Positions 51,572 through 60,061 of a stretch of DNA of 64,000 bases are shown here, in pieces (position 1 is the first letter of the stretch; each line of letters starts with the position of its first letter). The notes beneath the pieces were generated by a model, which had not been told where the DNA came from, made no database searches, and was given only the letters and a program-made list of their open reading frames with translations. Origin of the DNA: Sphingomonas sp. SUN019 (GTDB lineage Bacteria; Pseudomonadota; Alphaproteobacteria; Sphingomonadales; Sphingomonadaceae). A program made the translations under genes and the position numbers. The stretch spans positions 3,005,501 to 3,069,500 of the forward strand of contig NZ_CP096971.1 of the NCBI RefSeq assembly GCF_024758705.1. The letters are read 5' to 3'.

Positions 51572-52795
51572 TCAGGACACGAGCGTCGGCTGCGGCAGCG
51601 GCACCAGAAACCGCCCTCCGCGCGCGGTGAAATCGGTTTGTTGCGCGCGGATCTCGTCGAAGAAATTCCACGCCAGCACCATCAGCACGTCGGGCCTTTC
51701 TTCCGCGATCGCGTCCACGTCGCGCACCGGAATCTTCATGCCGGGCGAATAGAGGCCGTGCTTCAGCGGGTTGCGGTCGACCAGGAAATCCAGCTTGTCG
51801 GGGCCGATGCCGAAATAGTTGAGCAGGGTGTTTCCCTTCGCCGGTGCGCCATAGCCGGCGACTTTCAGCCCCTGGCCCTTCAGATCGCCGAGCATCGCCG
51901 CGAGTTGTTTGCCGATCGCGCTGATCCGGTCGGCGAATTTGTCATAGGTGTCGGCGTCCAGCATCCCGGCGTCGCGTTCCTCCTGCAGCATGTCCGCCAC
52001 CGCAGCGGTCGGCTTGCGTGTGCCGGTGTGGCGCAGGAACACGCGCATCGACCCGCCGTGGACGGTGAGCCGGTCGACATCGACGACCTCCAGATCGAAG
52101 AACGCGCCCAATTTCTGCAATGACAACAGGCTGAATTCGGAGACATGTTCCTGATATACGGTGTCGAATTCATTGTGTTCCAGCAGCTTGCGCGCCCACG
52201 GCACCTCGATCACGAACACGCCGTCGGGGGCGAGCAGATGTTCCACCCCGGCCATGAAATTGTGCAGGTCGCCGATGTGGTTGAAGGTGTTGGTGGTGAC
52301 GATGACCTTCGCCGGTCCGCGTTCTTTTCGGACGGTTTCCGCGGTTTTCGGATCGAAATAGGCGACATGGATCTCGACTCCGCGCTCCTTGGCGATCTCC
52401 GCCAGATTGGCCGCGGGATCGACGCCCAGCGTCTTTGCGCCCAGCGCATTGCAGGCGCGCAGCAGCAGGCCGTCGTTCGCGCCGATGTCGACGATCAGCC
52501 CGCCCTCGGCCTCCTTCGTCAGCACCTCCGCGAATGCGCCGAAATGCGTGTGCATCGTATCCGCACCCGACGGAACGTACAGATAGTGGCGGAAGAAATC
52601 GGCCGGGATCTGGTCCGCGACCTGGATCAACCCGCAATGCAGGCAGGCTTGCGTGTTCAGCGCGAAGCTCGGCTGTACCTCCGCCAGTTCGGCTGCGCGC
52701 ACGAACATGTTCGCGGGGGGATGATCGCCCATCGGCAGGAACAGATACGGTTTCGGCGCAAGGCAGGCGCGGCATTCGTGCAACTGGTCGTTCAT
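51572..52795 (-). CDS. NDP-sugar C-methyltransferase (TylC3/NovU-like)
   Basis: 407 residues. An N-terminal zinc finger with CRAC (Cys8, Cys11) and CLHC (Cys51, Cys54). The SAM domain has LIVDIGANDGLLLRACNALG (about 100-119), and YQEHVSEFSL matches the catalytic EHxxxFS motif of TylC3-type enzymes. The C-terminal half (GYGAPAKGNTLLNYF; VLAWNFFDEI) is the C-terminal methyltransferase domain of that family. These enzymes methylate the carbon next to a keto group of a deoxy sugar nucleotide. Placed between the dehydratase and ketoreductase genes of a CDP-sugar operon, it predicts a branched (C-methyl) sugar. Confidence 0.88.
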   Translation of the reverse strand: MNDQLHECRACLAPKPYLFLPMGDHPPANMFVRAAELAEVQPSFALNTQACLHCGLIQVADQIPADFFRHYLYVPSGADTMHTHFGAFAEVLTKEAEGGLIVDIGANDGLLLRACNALGAKTLGVDPAANLAEIAKERGVEIHVAYFDPKTAETVRKERGPAKVIVTTNTFNHIGDLHNFMAGVEHLLAPDGVFVIEVPWARKLLEHNEFDTVYQEHVSEFSLLSLQKLGAFFDLEVVDVDRLTVHGGSMRVFLRHTGTRKPTAAVADMLQEERDAGMLDADTYDKFADRISAIGKQLAAMLGDLKGQGLKVAGYGAPAKGNTLLNYFGIGPDKLDFLVDRNPLKHGLYSPGMKIPVRDVDAIAEERPDVLMVLAWNFFDEIRAQQTDFTARGGRFLVPLPQPTLVS

Positions 52796-52821
52796 CTTCT
52801 TCCCCCCAAAATTCGAAAAAC

Positions 52822-54039
52822 TCAGGCCGCGCCGGCGCGACGCGCCGAGGTGACGTGTGCGGTTGCAAAGTCGGCGAAACTCTCGTGGACGTAGTCGATC
52901 TGCGCGTCGGTCAGGCCGTGATGGCAGGCGAGCAGCATCCCGCCGCGCATCACCGCATCGGCGACCGGATAACCGCCGGGCGCGGCGCGCAGGTCGACGT
53001 TGGCCATCGCGGGCTGGCGCAGGATGTTGCCGGTGAACACGACGCGCGTCTGGATGTCGCGCTGTTCGAGCCAGACCTGCAGGTCGCGGCGCGAGAAAGG
53101 CGCATCTTCGCGGATCGTCAGCGGGAAGGCGAGCCAGCCGGTGACCGAGCGATCCAGCTGCTGCGGCAGGACGAACCAGTCCTCGTAAGCGGCGAAGAAA
53201 TCCATGTGCCGCACGAAATTGCGTTCGCGCAAGCCGATGTTCTGTTGCAGCTTGTCGAGCTGGACCAGCCCGAACGCAGCGCCGATTTCGGACGGTTCGA
53301 GATTGTAGCCAAGTTCCTCGAACACGAACTTAGCGTCGTATTGAATCCCCTGCAGCGACACGTTGAAGCGGTTTTCGACATTTTCCGAATCGACGAACAG
53401 CGACGACGATCGCCCCCACGACCGCAACAGCTTTGCACGGTCGGCCAGCGCCTGATCGTTGACGCACAGCATGCCGCCGTTGCCCGCGGCGTTGATGACG
53501 TGACTGCCATAGAAACTGGTCGTGCTGATATGCGAACGGGTGCCCGTGCTGCTGCCGCGGATGGTCGCGCCGAGCGTGTCGGCGCTGTCTTCTATCACCA
53601 TCAGATTGTGGTCGTCGGCGATAGCGCGGATGCGGTCCCAGTCGGGCAGATTGCCGATCAGCGACGGGATCATCATCGCACGCGTGGCAGGCGTGATCAT
53701 CACCTCGATCGAGTCCTCGTCGATATTGTATGTGCCTTCGCGCACGTCGACGAAGGCGGGGATCAGGCCGTTGCGGATGATCGGCGCGACGGTGGTGACA
53801 AAGGTCAGGGCGGGAGTGATAACCTCGCTGCCCGGCGGCAGTTTCAGCAGTTCGACCGCCAGATAGTTGGCCGAGGAACCCGAATTGACCATGATGCCGT
53901 GGCGCTTGGCGAACAGTTCGGCGATCCGCGCCTCCATCGTGCGGACGCGCTCGCCCATCTGCGTCGAGCTGCGCAGCACGTCGACGACGGCCGCGATCTC
54001 TTCCTCGCCGTGTACGGTCTGGCCATAGTTCACGCGCAT
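52822..54039 (-). CDS. PLP/PMP-dependent NDP-4-keto-6-deoxyhexose 3-dehydratase, His-type, no Fe-S cysteines
   Basis: 405 residues, DegT/RfbH fold. The lysine that normally binds PLP is His180 (TTSFYGSHVINAAGNGG), as in DdhC/RfbH (E1) and ColD, so it should be a dehydratase, not a transaminase. Homology to E1 is clear to the end (VVFTGNILRQPAMANVDLR; HHGLTDAQIDYVHESFADF). However, the E1 segment with the [2Fe-2S] cysteines after RDWGRDCWC is SWGRSSSLFVDSENVENRF here: no Cys. This suggests ColD-like, glutamate-driven chemistry needing no DdhD reductase; none is present. It overlaps rfbG by 10 bases. Confidence 0.82.
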   Translation of the reverse strand: MRVNYGQTVHGEEEIAAVVDVLRSSTQMGERVRTMEARIAELFAKRHGIMVNSGSSANYLAVELLKLPPGSEVITPALTFVTTVAPIIRNGLIPAFVDVREGTYNIDEDSIEVMITPATRAMMIPSLIGNLPDWDRIRAIADDHNLMVIEDSADTLGATIRGSSTGTRSHISTTSFYGSHVINAAGNGGMLCVNDQALADRAKLLRSWGRSSSLFVDSENVENRFNVSLQGIQYDAKFVFEELGYNLEPSEIGAAFGLVQLDKLQQNIGLRERNFVRHMDFFAAYEDWFVLPQQLDRSVTGWLAFPLTIREDAPFSRRDLQVWLEQRDIQTRVVFTGNILRQPAMANVDLRAAPGGYPVADAVMRGGMLLACHHGLTDAQIDYVHESFADFATAHVTSARRAGAA

Positions 54040-55187
54040 GCTGCAACCTCGATCCGTGGTTCGTGGGCGGGGAATGGGTGGACCGACGCGGACGCCGCGC
54101 CCACATATTGTGCGATCTGGCGTTCGGTGACGTCGCGCATGTCGGCGACGCCGAGATGCTGCGCGCGATACCAGTCGACGGTCAGTGCGATCGCTTCGTC
54201 CAGCGACAGGCGTGGCCGCCAGCCGAGGCCCACCTTCGCCTTGGTGCTGTCGAGCCGCAGAATGCCCGCTTCGGGATGCGCGGCGCCTTCGTCGCCGAAC
54301 ACGAAGCGTGGGCCGTCCGCGCCCCATTCCCGCGCGAAGCCGTCGGCGAGCGTGCGGACGTCGACGACGCTGTCGGTGTCGGGGCCGAAATTCCATGCCT
54401 CTCCGACACGGCGATCGCCCTCAAGGATCGCGGTCGCAACCTGAAGATAGCCCGCGAGCGGTTCCAGGACGTGCTGCCACGGGCGGACGCTGTGCGGATT
54501 GCGGATCGTGACCGGCGTTCCCGCGGCCACCGCGCGGGCGATGTCGGGCACCAGCCGGTCGACCGACCAGTCGCCGCCGCCAAAGACGTTTCCGGCGCGC
54601 ACGCTGGCGATGATCGGCGCGTCCTCGCCCGTAAAGAAGGACCGGCGATACGCATCGACGACGATCTCTGCGCAGCCCTTTGAGGCGCTGTATGGATCGG
54701 CCCCGCCGAGCGGATCGCTTTCGCGGTAGCCCCACACCCATTCGCGATTGTCGTAGCATTTGTCGCTGGTGACCGCGACGACGCCCTTCAGCGACGGCAT
54801 CCGCCGCGCGGCGTCGAGCACCGCGGCGGTCCCGACGACGTTGGTGCGCATCGTGCCGACCGGATCGGCGTAGGACGGCCGCACCAGCGACTGCGCGGCC
54901 ATGTGGATGACAAGCTCCGCGTCGATCCCTGCGAGAACCGCGGCCAGCGCCGATTCGTCGGCGATATCGGCGATACGATGATCGACCAGTTCGGCGACCC
55001 GCGCGGCGTCGAACAGGTTCGGACCCTCGCTTGGCGGCGGCAGCGCCACCGCCGTGACGTCGGCCCCCAGCCGCCGCAGCCAGATCGCCAGCCAACCGCC
55101 CTTGAACCCGGTATGCCCGGTCAGCAGGACGCGGCGGCCGCCGAACGCGGCGCGCGCGCGGGCTTCGTCGAACCCCGCGTCACGCAT
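54030..55187 (-). CDS. rfbG: CDP-glucose 4,6-dehydratase
   Basis: 385 residues. The N-terminal nucleotide site VLLTGHTGFKGGWLAIWLRR (from residue 20) is specific to CDP-glucose dehydratases. SDKCYDNREWVWGYRESDPL and DPYSASKGCAEIVVDAYRRS contain the catalytic Tyr-x3-Lys, and RAGNVFGGGDWSVDRLVPDI is another family block. It makes CDP-4-keto-6-deoxyglucose with tightly bound NAD+. ATG 55187 overlaps the rfbF stop by 8 bases. Second step of the CDP-sugar operon. Confidence 0.95.
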   Translation of the reverse strand: MRDAGFDEARARAAFGGRRVLLTGHTGFKGGWLAIWLRRLGADVTAVALPPPSEGPNLFDAARVAELVDHRIADIADESALAAVLAGIDAELVIHMAAQSLVRPSYADPVGTMRTNVVGTAAVLDAARRMPSLKGVVAVTSDKCYDNREWVWGYRESDPLGGADPYSASKGCAEIVVDAYRRSFFTGEDAPIIASVRAGNVFGGGDWSVDRLVPDIARAVAAGTPVTIRNPHSVRPWQHVLEPLAGYLQVATAILEGDRRVGEAWNFGPDTDSVVDVRTLADGFAREWGADGPRFVFGDEGAAHPEAGILRLDSTKAKVGLGWRPRLSLDEAIALTVDWYRAQHLGVADMRDVTERQIAQYVGAASASVHPFPAHEPRIEVAACA

Positions 55188-56016
55188 GGCCGGAAATCTG
55201 CGCCGAAATCTTGGGAGTGACGGGGATCGTGTGCGGTGCGGGGACGGGCTCCGGCACAAGCCACGGCGCATTGCCGGCGGCGCACAGGTCGGACAGGTGA
55301 TCGCGGTCGCGCACCGTGTCCATCGGGTGCCAGAAACCGGTGTGGCGATAGGCGTAGAGTTCGCCGTCCGCGGCCAGCCGTGCGAGCGGGGCCTGTTCCA
55401 GCGGCTCTGCATCGCCGGTCAGGTAATCCAGCACCTGCGGCTCGAATACGAAGAAGCCGCCGTTGATCCAGGTCTCGTGCTTCTGGACCTTTTCGGTGAA
55501 CTCGCTGACCCGGTCGCCTTCCAGCTCCAGGTTGCCGAAGCGCGCGGGGGGCTGGACCGCGGTGACGGTGGCGAGTCCGCCGTGCTCGCGGTGGAAGCGG
55601 ACGAGTTCGTTGATGTCGATATCACCGACGCCGTCCGAATAGGTGACCATGAACGGCTCGTCGCCGATCCACTCGCGCAATCGCAGCAGGCGTCCGCCGG
55701 TCATCGTCAACTCGCCGGTGTCGACGACCGATACGTCCCAATCGATCGAGCGATTCTGCTTCAGCGCGATCGCGCCATTGTCGACATGGATCGTGAAGTC
55801 GTTCGCCATGAAGTGCAGGTCGTGGAAGAATTTCTTCATCACCATCGATTTGTAGCCGCACGCGACGACGAAATCGGTGAAGCCCTGACGCGCATAGATG
55901 TCCATGACGTGCAGGATGATCGGGCGTCCGGCGACCTCCACCATCGGTTTCGGAATGCGGACCGTCTCCTCCGCCAGGCGCGAGCCGAGACCGCCCGCCA
56001 GCAGCACCGTCTTCAT
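55180..56016 (-). CDS. rfbF: Glucose-1-phosphate cytidylyltransferase
   Basis: 278 residues. MKTVLLAGGLGSRLAEETVR, then IPKPMVEVAGRPIILHVM, is the nucleotidyltransferase signature with the RfbF-specific EET/IPKPM variant; VTYSDGVGDIDI carries the metal-binding Asp; GGFFVFEPQVLDYL and FWHPMDTVRDRDHL are further RfbF blocks. It makes CDP-glucose from CTP and glucose-1-phosphate, the first step of the operon. GGGGG lies just before the ATG on the minus strand. About 20 C-terminal residues extend past the usual end. Confidence 0.95.
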   Translation of the reverse strand: MKTVLLAGGLGSRLAEETVRIPKPMVEVAGRPIILHVMDIYARQGFTDFVVACGYKSMVMKKFFHDLHFMANDFTIHVDNGAIALKQNRSIDWDVSVVDTGELTMTGGRLLRLREWIGDEPFMVTYSDGVGDIDINELVRFHREHGGLATVTAVQPPARFGNLELEGDRVSEFTEKVQKHETWINGGFFVFEPQVLDYLTGDAEPLEQAPLARLAADGELYAYRHTGFWHPMDTVRDRDHLSDLCAAGNAPWLVPEPVPAPHTIPVTPKISAQISGHA

Positions 56017-56375
56017 CGAACAACCCCCGTTACCCGTATGCCGTGCAGAATAAGGCAGCCGCCGGAACGAAGGGATATGCGCAGTCGGATAGGCCTATAC
56101 CTCAACGGGGTAGGCGCTTTTGGGGCGGGGACATGCCCGTCGTGGCCGCCGCGACCCCGCGCGGATCACCGCGGCGCATTCGCCCCCGGGCGTCCCGACG
56201 GCCTCCCCCGAATGCGCCGACGACCCAGCAAAGCCTCCGCCCAACCGATCCCGCCACTTCGCGCTTCCCGGCGATGGGCGCGGCGGATATCAGGCCGCAG
56301 AGAACAACTAAATGGTGGTTCAGGTGTCATTCAGCGATTTCGACTACAAATGTAATCGACGAGGGAGTGACAGCG
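56017..56375. promoter_or_regulatory. Intergenic region between the CDP-sugar operon and the folA group
   Basis: 359 bases between divergent genes, expected to hold the rfbF promoter (minus) and the promoter of the small-protein/folA group (plus). GAGGGAG 8 bases before ATG 56376 is a clear ribosome binding site. TGTAAT at 56351-56356 could be a -10 box for the plus direction. I see no conserved gene in it. Confidence 0.4.
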
Positions 56376-56498
56376 ATGCGCGACTATCTGATCACGATTG
56401 CGACCGCGACGTTGATGGCGCTGGTGCTGCAGCACGCAGCGTCACCGCCGCCGCCGCCGCCTCATCAACAGGCGGCGCCGCCGATCGCGCCGGGTTGA
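56376..56498 (+). CDS. Small 40-residue predicted membrane/secreted peptide
   Basis: Begins MRDYLITIATATLMALVLQH, one hydrophobic helix, followed by a Ser/Pro-rich tail with six consecutive Pro and ending APPIAPG. It has a good ribosome binding site (GAGGGAG, 8 bases from ATG) and ends 7 bases before folA, so it is probably translated and co-transcribed with folA. No family recognised. A leader peptide role or a small membrane protein is possible. Confidence 0.55.
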   Translation: MRDYLITIATATLMALVLQHAASPPPPPPHQQAAPPIAPG

Positions 56499-56505
56499 GC
56501 GCGGC

Positions 56506-56982
56506 ATGACGCGCGTCACGTTTCACCTGGCGCGCGCGGATAATGGTGTGATCGGTCGCGACGGGACGCTGCCGTGGCATCTGCCCGCCGATCTGAAGCG
56601 GTTCAAGGCGCAGACGATGAGCCGGGCGATGATCATGGGGCGCAAGACGTTCGAAAGCTTTCCCGCCCTTTTGCCGGGCCGTCGGCACATCGTGCTGACC
56701 CGCGATGCCGATTGGGCGGCGGCCGGCGCGGAGGCGGCGCATTCGGTCAAGGACGCACTCGCGCTGGCGGGGGACGATGCGGCGGTGATCGGCGGGGCGG
56801 AGATATTCGCGCTTTTCCTGGATCGCGCCGAGCGGATCGAACTGACCGAGGTGCACGCAGCGCCGCCGGGCGACGCGGCCGTGCCGCCATTCACGGGCTG
56901 GCGCGAACAGGCGCGGGAGGATCATCCTATGCAGGGCGACCGGCCGGGCTATAGTTTCGTTACGCTGGTGCGCGGCACGTGA
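56506..56982 (+). CDS. folA: Dihydrofolate reductase
   Basis: 158 residues. VTFHLARADNGVIGRDGTLP, then WHLPADLKRFKAQTM, is the conserved substrate/NADPH region (W-H-L-P-x-D-L-x-x-F). IMGRKTFESFP is the NADPH Met20-region continuation, and VIGGAEIFALFLDRAERIEL ends the Rossmann part. Reduces dihydrofolate with NADPH; needed with ThyA at 17.7 kb. It follows the small peptide gene by 7 bases and precedes ribF by about 50. Confidence 0.95.
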   Translation: MTRVTFHLARADNGVIGRDGTLPWHLPADLKRFKAQTMSRAMIMGRKTFESFPALLPGRRHIVLTRDADWAAAGAEAAHSVKDALALAGDDAAVIGGAEIFALFLDRAERIELTEVHAAPPGDAAVPPFTGWREQAREDHPMQGDRPGYSFVTLVRGT

Positions 56983-57030
56983 TCCGCGCGGGGATTGTCG
57001 CGCGACCGGCGCTTCCTTAAGGCGCGGCGC

Positions 57031-57957
57031 ATGGAGCGGCTGGACGGCGGCTCGGTGGTTCCGGGCGCTCTTGCGGGCGGGATCGTCGCGCTCGGCAATT
57101 TCGACGGATTTCACCTTGGGCACCAGGCGGTGGTGGGGCGTGCGATCGATCGCGCGCGTGAACAGGGACGCCCCGCGCTGGTCGCGACGTTCGATCCGCA
57201 TCCGGTGCGACATTTCCGGCCCGATGCGCCGCCGTTCCGGCTGACCACGCTCGATCAGCGCGAGCGGTTGTTCGCCGAGGCGGGCGCGGATGCGATGGTG
57301 GTGTTCCATTTCGATGGCGATCTGGCGGCGTTGTCCGCTGAGGAATTCGTCGCCGAACGGCTGGTCGGCGCGCTGCAGGTTGGCGGGATCGTGACCGGCG
57401 AGGATTTCACCTTCGGCCACAACAAAAGCGGCGACGTGTGCGTGATGGCCGAGCTGGGCCGCGCGCATGGCTTCATGGCGGAAACGGTGGGGGCGGTGAC
57501 GCTGAATGGGGAGGCGGTTTCGTCGACGCGCATTCGCGACGCGCTGAAGGCGGGCGATCCGCGTGCGGCGACGCGGCTGCTAACGCGGCCGTTCGCGATC
57601 GAAGGGCGCGTGCAGCATGGCGACAAACTGGGGCGCGAGATCGGCTATCCGACCGCCAATGTCGACATGGGGCCGTATCTGCGGCCCGCTTATGGTATTT
57701 ATGCGGTGCGTGCGCGGCTGGCCGAGGGGCGTGTGGTCGACGGCGCGGCGAACCTTGGCATCCGCCCCAGCTTCGATCCGCCGAAGGAATTGCTGGAGCC
57801 GTATTTCTTCGATTTCTCAGGCGACCTGTACGATCAGGTGATCGAGGTCGCGCTGATCGAATATCTGCGGCCCGAGGCGAAGTTCGACACGCTCGAGGCG
57901 CTGACGGATCAGATGGCGCGCGATTGCGAACAGGCGCGCGCCATCTTTGCGGGCTAA
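57031..57957 (+). CDS. ribF: Bifunctional riboflavin kinase/FAD synthetase
   Basis: 308 residues. N-terminal FMN adenylyltransferase: VALGNFDGFHLGHQAVVGRA (residues 19-38, HxGH nucleotidyltransferase site), then VSSTRIRDALKAGD. C-terminal riboflavin kinase (~180-308): GREIGYPTANVDMGPYLRPA is the conserved GxPTAN motif, with LRPEAKFDTLEALTDQM near the end. ATG 57031 (MERLDGGSVV) chosen; AAGGCG lies upstream. The stop overlaps the convergent purB stop by 4 bases. Confidence 0.96.
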   Translation: MERLDGGSVVPGALAGGIVALGNFDGFHLGHQAVVGRAIDRAREQGRPALVATFDPHPVRHFRPDAPPFRLTTLDQRERLFAEAGADAMVVFHFDGDLAALSAEEFVAERLVGALQVGGIVTGEDFTFGHNKSGDVCVMAELGRAHGFMAETVGAVTLNGEAVSSTRIRDALKAGDPRAATRLLTRPFAIEGRVQHGDKLGREIGYPTANVDMGPYLRPAYGIYAVRARLAEGRVVDGAANLGIRPSFDPPKELLEPYFFDFSGDLYDQVIEVALIEYLRPEAKFDTLEALTDQMARDCEQARAIFAG

Positions 57958-59252
57958 ACGCCGCCGAATACCCGCGCGAAAATCGTGTCGACGTGGCGCA
58001 GGTGGTAGGCGAGGTCGAACTTGTCCTCCAGTTCGGCGTCGCTGAGTGTCACTTCCGCGTCGGCCTTCAGCAGGTCGAGCAGCGACAGGTCGCCGTCCGA
58101 TTCCCATACCTTCATCGCGTTGCGCTGGACGAGGCGGTAGGCGTCCTCTCGGCTGACCCCGGCCTGCGTCAGCGCGAGCAGGACGCGCTGAGAATGCACG
58201 AGGCCGCCCATCTTGTTGAGGTTCTTCTCCATCCGCGCGGGATACACGACCAGTTTGTCCATCACCTGCGTTAGGCGGGCGAGCGCGAAATCCAGCGTGA
58301 TGGTCGCGTCAGGACCGATATAGCGTTCGACCGACGAATGGCTGATGTCGCGTTCATGCCACAGCGCCACGTTCTCCAACGCAGGGGTGACATAGCCGCG
58401 GACCATGCGCGCCAGGCCGGTGAGGTTTTCGGTCAACACCGGGTTGCGCTTGTGCGGCATCGCCGACGAGCCCTTCTGGCCGGGTGAGAAATACTCCTCG
58501 GCCTCCAGTACTTCGGTGCGTTGCAGGTGGCGGATTTCGGTCGCGAGGCGTTCGATCGAGGAGGCGATCACGCCGAGCGTTGCGAAATACATCGCGTGGC
58601 GGTCGCGCGGGATGACTTGGGTTGATACTGGCTCGATCGTCAGACCCAGCTTCTCCGCGACGTGCGCCTCGACGAACGGATCGATGTTAGCGAAGGTGCC
58701 GACCGCGCCCGAAATCGCGCAGGTGGCGATGTCGGCGCGGGCGGCGACTAGCCGGGAGCGGTTGCGCTGGAACTCGGCGTGCGCCTGCGCGAGTTTCAGC
58801 CCGAAAGTGACGGGTTCGGCGTGGATGCCGTGGCTGCGCCCGATCGTCGGCGTCATCTTGTGCTCGCGCGCGCGGCGTTCGAGCACGACCAACAGCGCAT
58901 CGATGTCGGCGAGCAGGATGTCGGAAGCGCGCGCGAGCTGCACCGCGAGGCAGGTGTCGAGCACGTCGGAGCTGGTCATGCCCTGATGCAGAAAGCGTGC
59001 AGGTTCGCCGACGTGTTCGGCGACGTTGGTCAGGAAGGCGATGACGTCGTGCTTCGTCTCACGCTCGATCTCGTCGATGCGGTCGACCTCGAACGCGCCC
59101 TTTTCCCAGATCGCGGCGGCGGCCTCTTTCGGCACCACGCCCAGTTCGGCGAGCGCGTCGGTCGCGTGCGCCTCGATCTCGAACCAGATGCGGAAGCGCG
59201 ATTCGGGGGTCCAGATCGCGACCATGTCGGGGCGGGAATAACGAGGAATCAT
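57954..59252 (-). CDS. purB: Adenylosuccinate lyase
   Basis: 432 residues. Catalyses two steps of purine synthesis (SAICAR and adenylosuccinate cleavage). MIPRYSRPDMVAIWTPESRF is the typical N-terminus. Catalytic His region GRSHGIHAEPVTFGLKLAQA; fumarase/aspartase signature GSSAMPHKRNPVLTENL with the mobile catalytic Ser loop; C-terminal lyase domain RVLLALTQAGVSREDAYRLV. ATG 59252 is the family start. Converges on ribF. Confidence 0.97.
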   Translation of the reverse strand: MIPRYSRPDMVAIWTPESRFRIWFEIEAHATDALAELGVVPKEAAAAIWEKGAFEVDRIDEIERETKHDVIAFLTNVAEHVGEPARFLHQGMTSSDVLDTCLAVQLARASDILLADIDALLVVLERRAREHKMTPTIGRSHGIHAEPVTFGLKLAQAHAEFQRNRSRLVAARADIATCAISGAVGTFANIDPFVEAHVAEKLGLTIEPVSTQVIPRDRHAMYFATLGVIASSIERLATEIRHLQRTEVLEAEEYFSPGQKGSSAMPHKRNPVLTENLTGLARMVRGYVTPALENVALWHERDISHSSVERYIGPDATITLDFALARLTQVMDKLVVYPARMEKNLNKMGGLVHSQRVLLALTQAGVSREDAYRLVQRNAMKVWESDGDLSLLDLLKADAEVTLSDAELEDKFDLAYHLRHVDTIFARVFGGV

Positions 59253-59346
59253 GGGGCGAAATCCTTTGTCGCGGCTGGGCCACGCTTCGTCGTGCGGTCG
59301 CGGAGCCAAACGGGGCAGGCCGCCGTTAGCAGGGGACAGGCCGAGG

Positions 59347-59374
59347 TTCAAATTTCGAATTCGGAACCTATATT
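59347..59374 (+). promoter_or_regulatory. Weak promoter candidate upstream of the EF-hand gene
   Basis: TTCAAA (59347-59352), 16 bases, then TATATT (59369-59374), about 100 bases before the EF-hand gene start. The region 59345-59460 is notably A/T-rich. The -35 box is poor; treat as tentative. Confidence 0.3.
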
Positions 59375-59474
59375 GATGATCGGCGGTTAGTTATCCAGAG
59401 TTTCTTGCGGGACGGTGTTTAACTTACCGATCGCGATTTTCCTTTTCACCAAACACTCTGATTGGAGATTGATG

Positions 59475-59993
59475 ATGCTTAAGTATGTTCTTCTTGGCTC
59501 GGCCATGATTCTTGCTGCTCCTGCAGTTGCGCAGGACATGGCGACCCCGCAGTCAGCGGCACCTTCTGCTTCGACCGCGGCACCGCAGACTGTAACACCT
59601 GCGGCCCCGACCACGGCGACTCCGCCGTCTGATCCTGCGGCAGCGACCGCGCAAACCCCGGGAACGCCGCCCGCCGCGACCGATCCGACGGCAGCAGCAC
59701 CGGCGCAGACCGCGGACGCCGCGCAGCCTGCCGGTGGCAGCCAGGTGAGTTCGATCGTCGAGACCGAATTCGCGTCCTATGACAAGGACAGCAGCGGCTC
59801 GCTCAGCAAGAAGGAATTCGCGGCCTGGATGGACGCGCTGAAGGCGAAGGCTCCGGCCGGTACCGAAACTGCGGCGAAGCCCGATCCGAAGTGGAACGAG
59901 GCGGCATTCAAGCAGGCCGATGGCGACAAGTCGAAGTCGGTGTCGAAGGAGGAATTGGCAAGCTTCCTCAGCGGTGCGGCCAACGCTTCGTAA
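59475..59993 (+). CDS. Secreted EF-hand calcium-binding protein
   Basis: 172 residues. Signal peptide MLKYVLLGSAMILAAPAVAQ with cleavage near AVA|QD. Residues 21-88 are Ala/Pro/Thr-rich and likely disordered. Two EF-hand loops: D103-K-D105-S-S-G-S-L-S-K-K-E114 and D149-G-D151-K-S-K-S-V-S-K-E-E160. GGAGA lies 6 bases before ATG 59475, preferred to the adjacent ATG 59472 and to an upstream GTG. Function unknown; such small periplasmic EF-hand proteins are common in sphingomonads. Followed by a strong terminator. Confidence 0.85.
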   Translation: MLKYVLLGSAMILAAPAVAQDMATPQSAAPSASTAAPQTVTPAAPTTATPPSDPAAATAQTPGTPPAATDPTAAAPAQTADAAQPAGGSQVSSIVETEFASYDKDSSGSLSKKEFAAWMDALKAKAPAGTETAAKPDPKWNEAAFKQADGDKSKSVSKEELASFLSGAANAS

Positions 59994-60021
59994 ATATCTG
60001 ACACTTTCCAGTGTATGAGGG

Positions 60022-60052
60022 CGGCCGCCGGAGCAATCCGGCGGCCGTTTTC
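60022..60052 (+). terminator. Rho-independent terminator after the EF-hand gene
   Basis: CGGCCGCCGGA-gcaa-TCCGGCGGCCG forms an 11-bp stem with a 4-base loop followed by TTTTCG on the plus strand, 29 bases after the stop codon. A smaller hairpin ACACT-ttcc-AGTGT (60001-60014) precedes it. Confidence 0.88.
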
Positions 60053-60061
60053 GTGTGTCAG

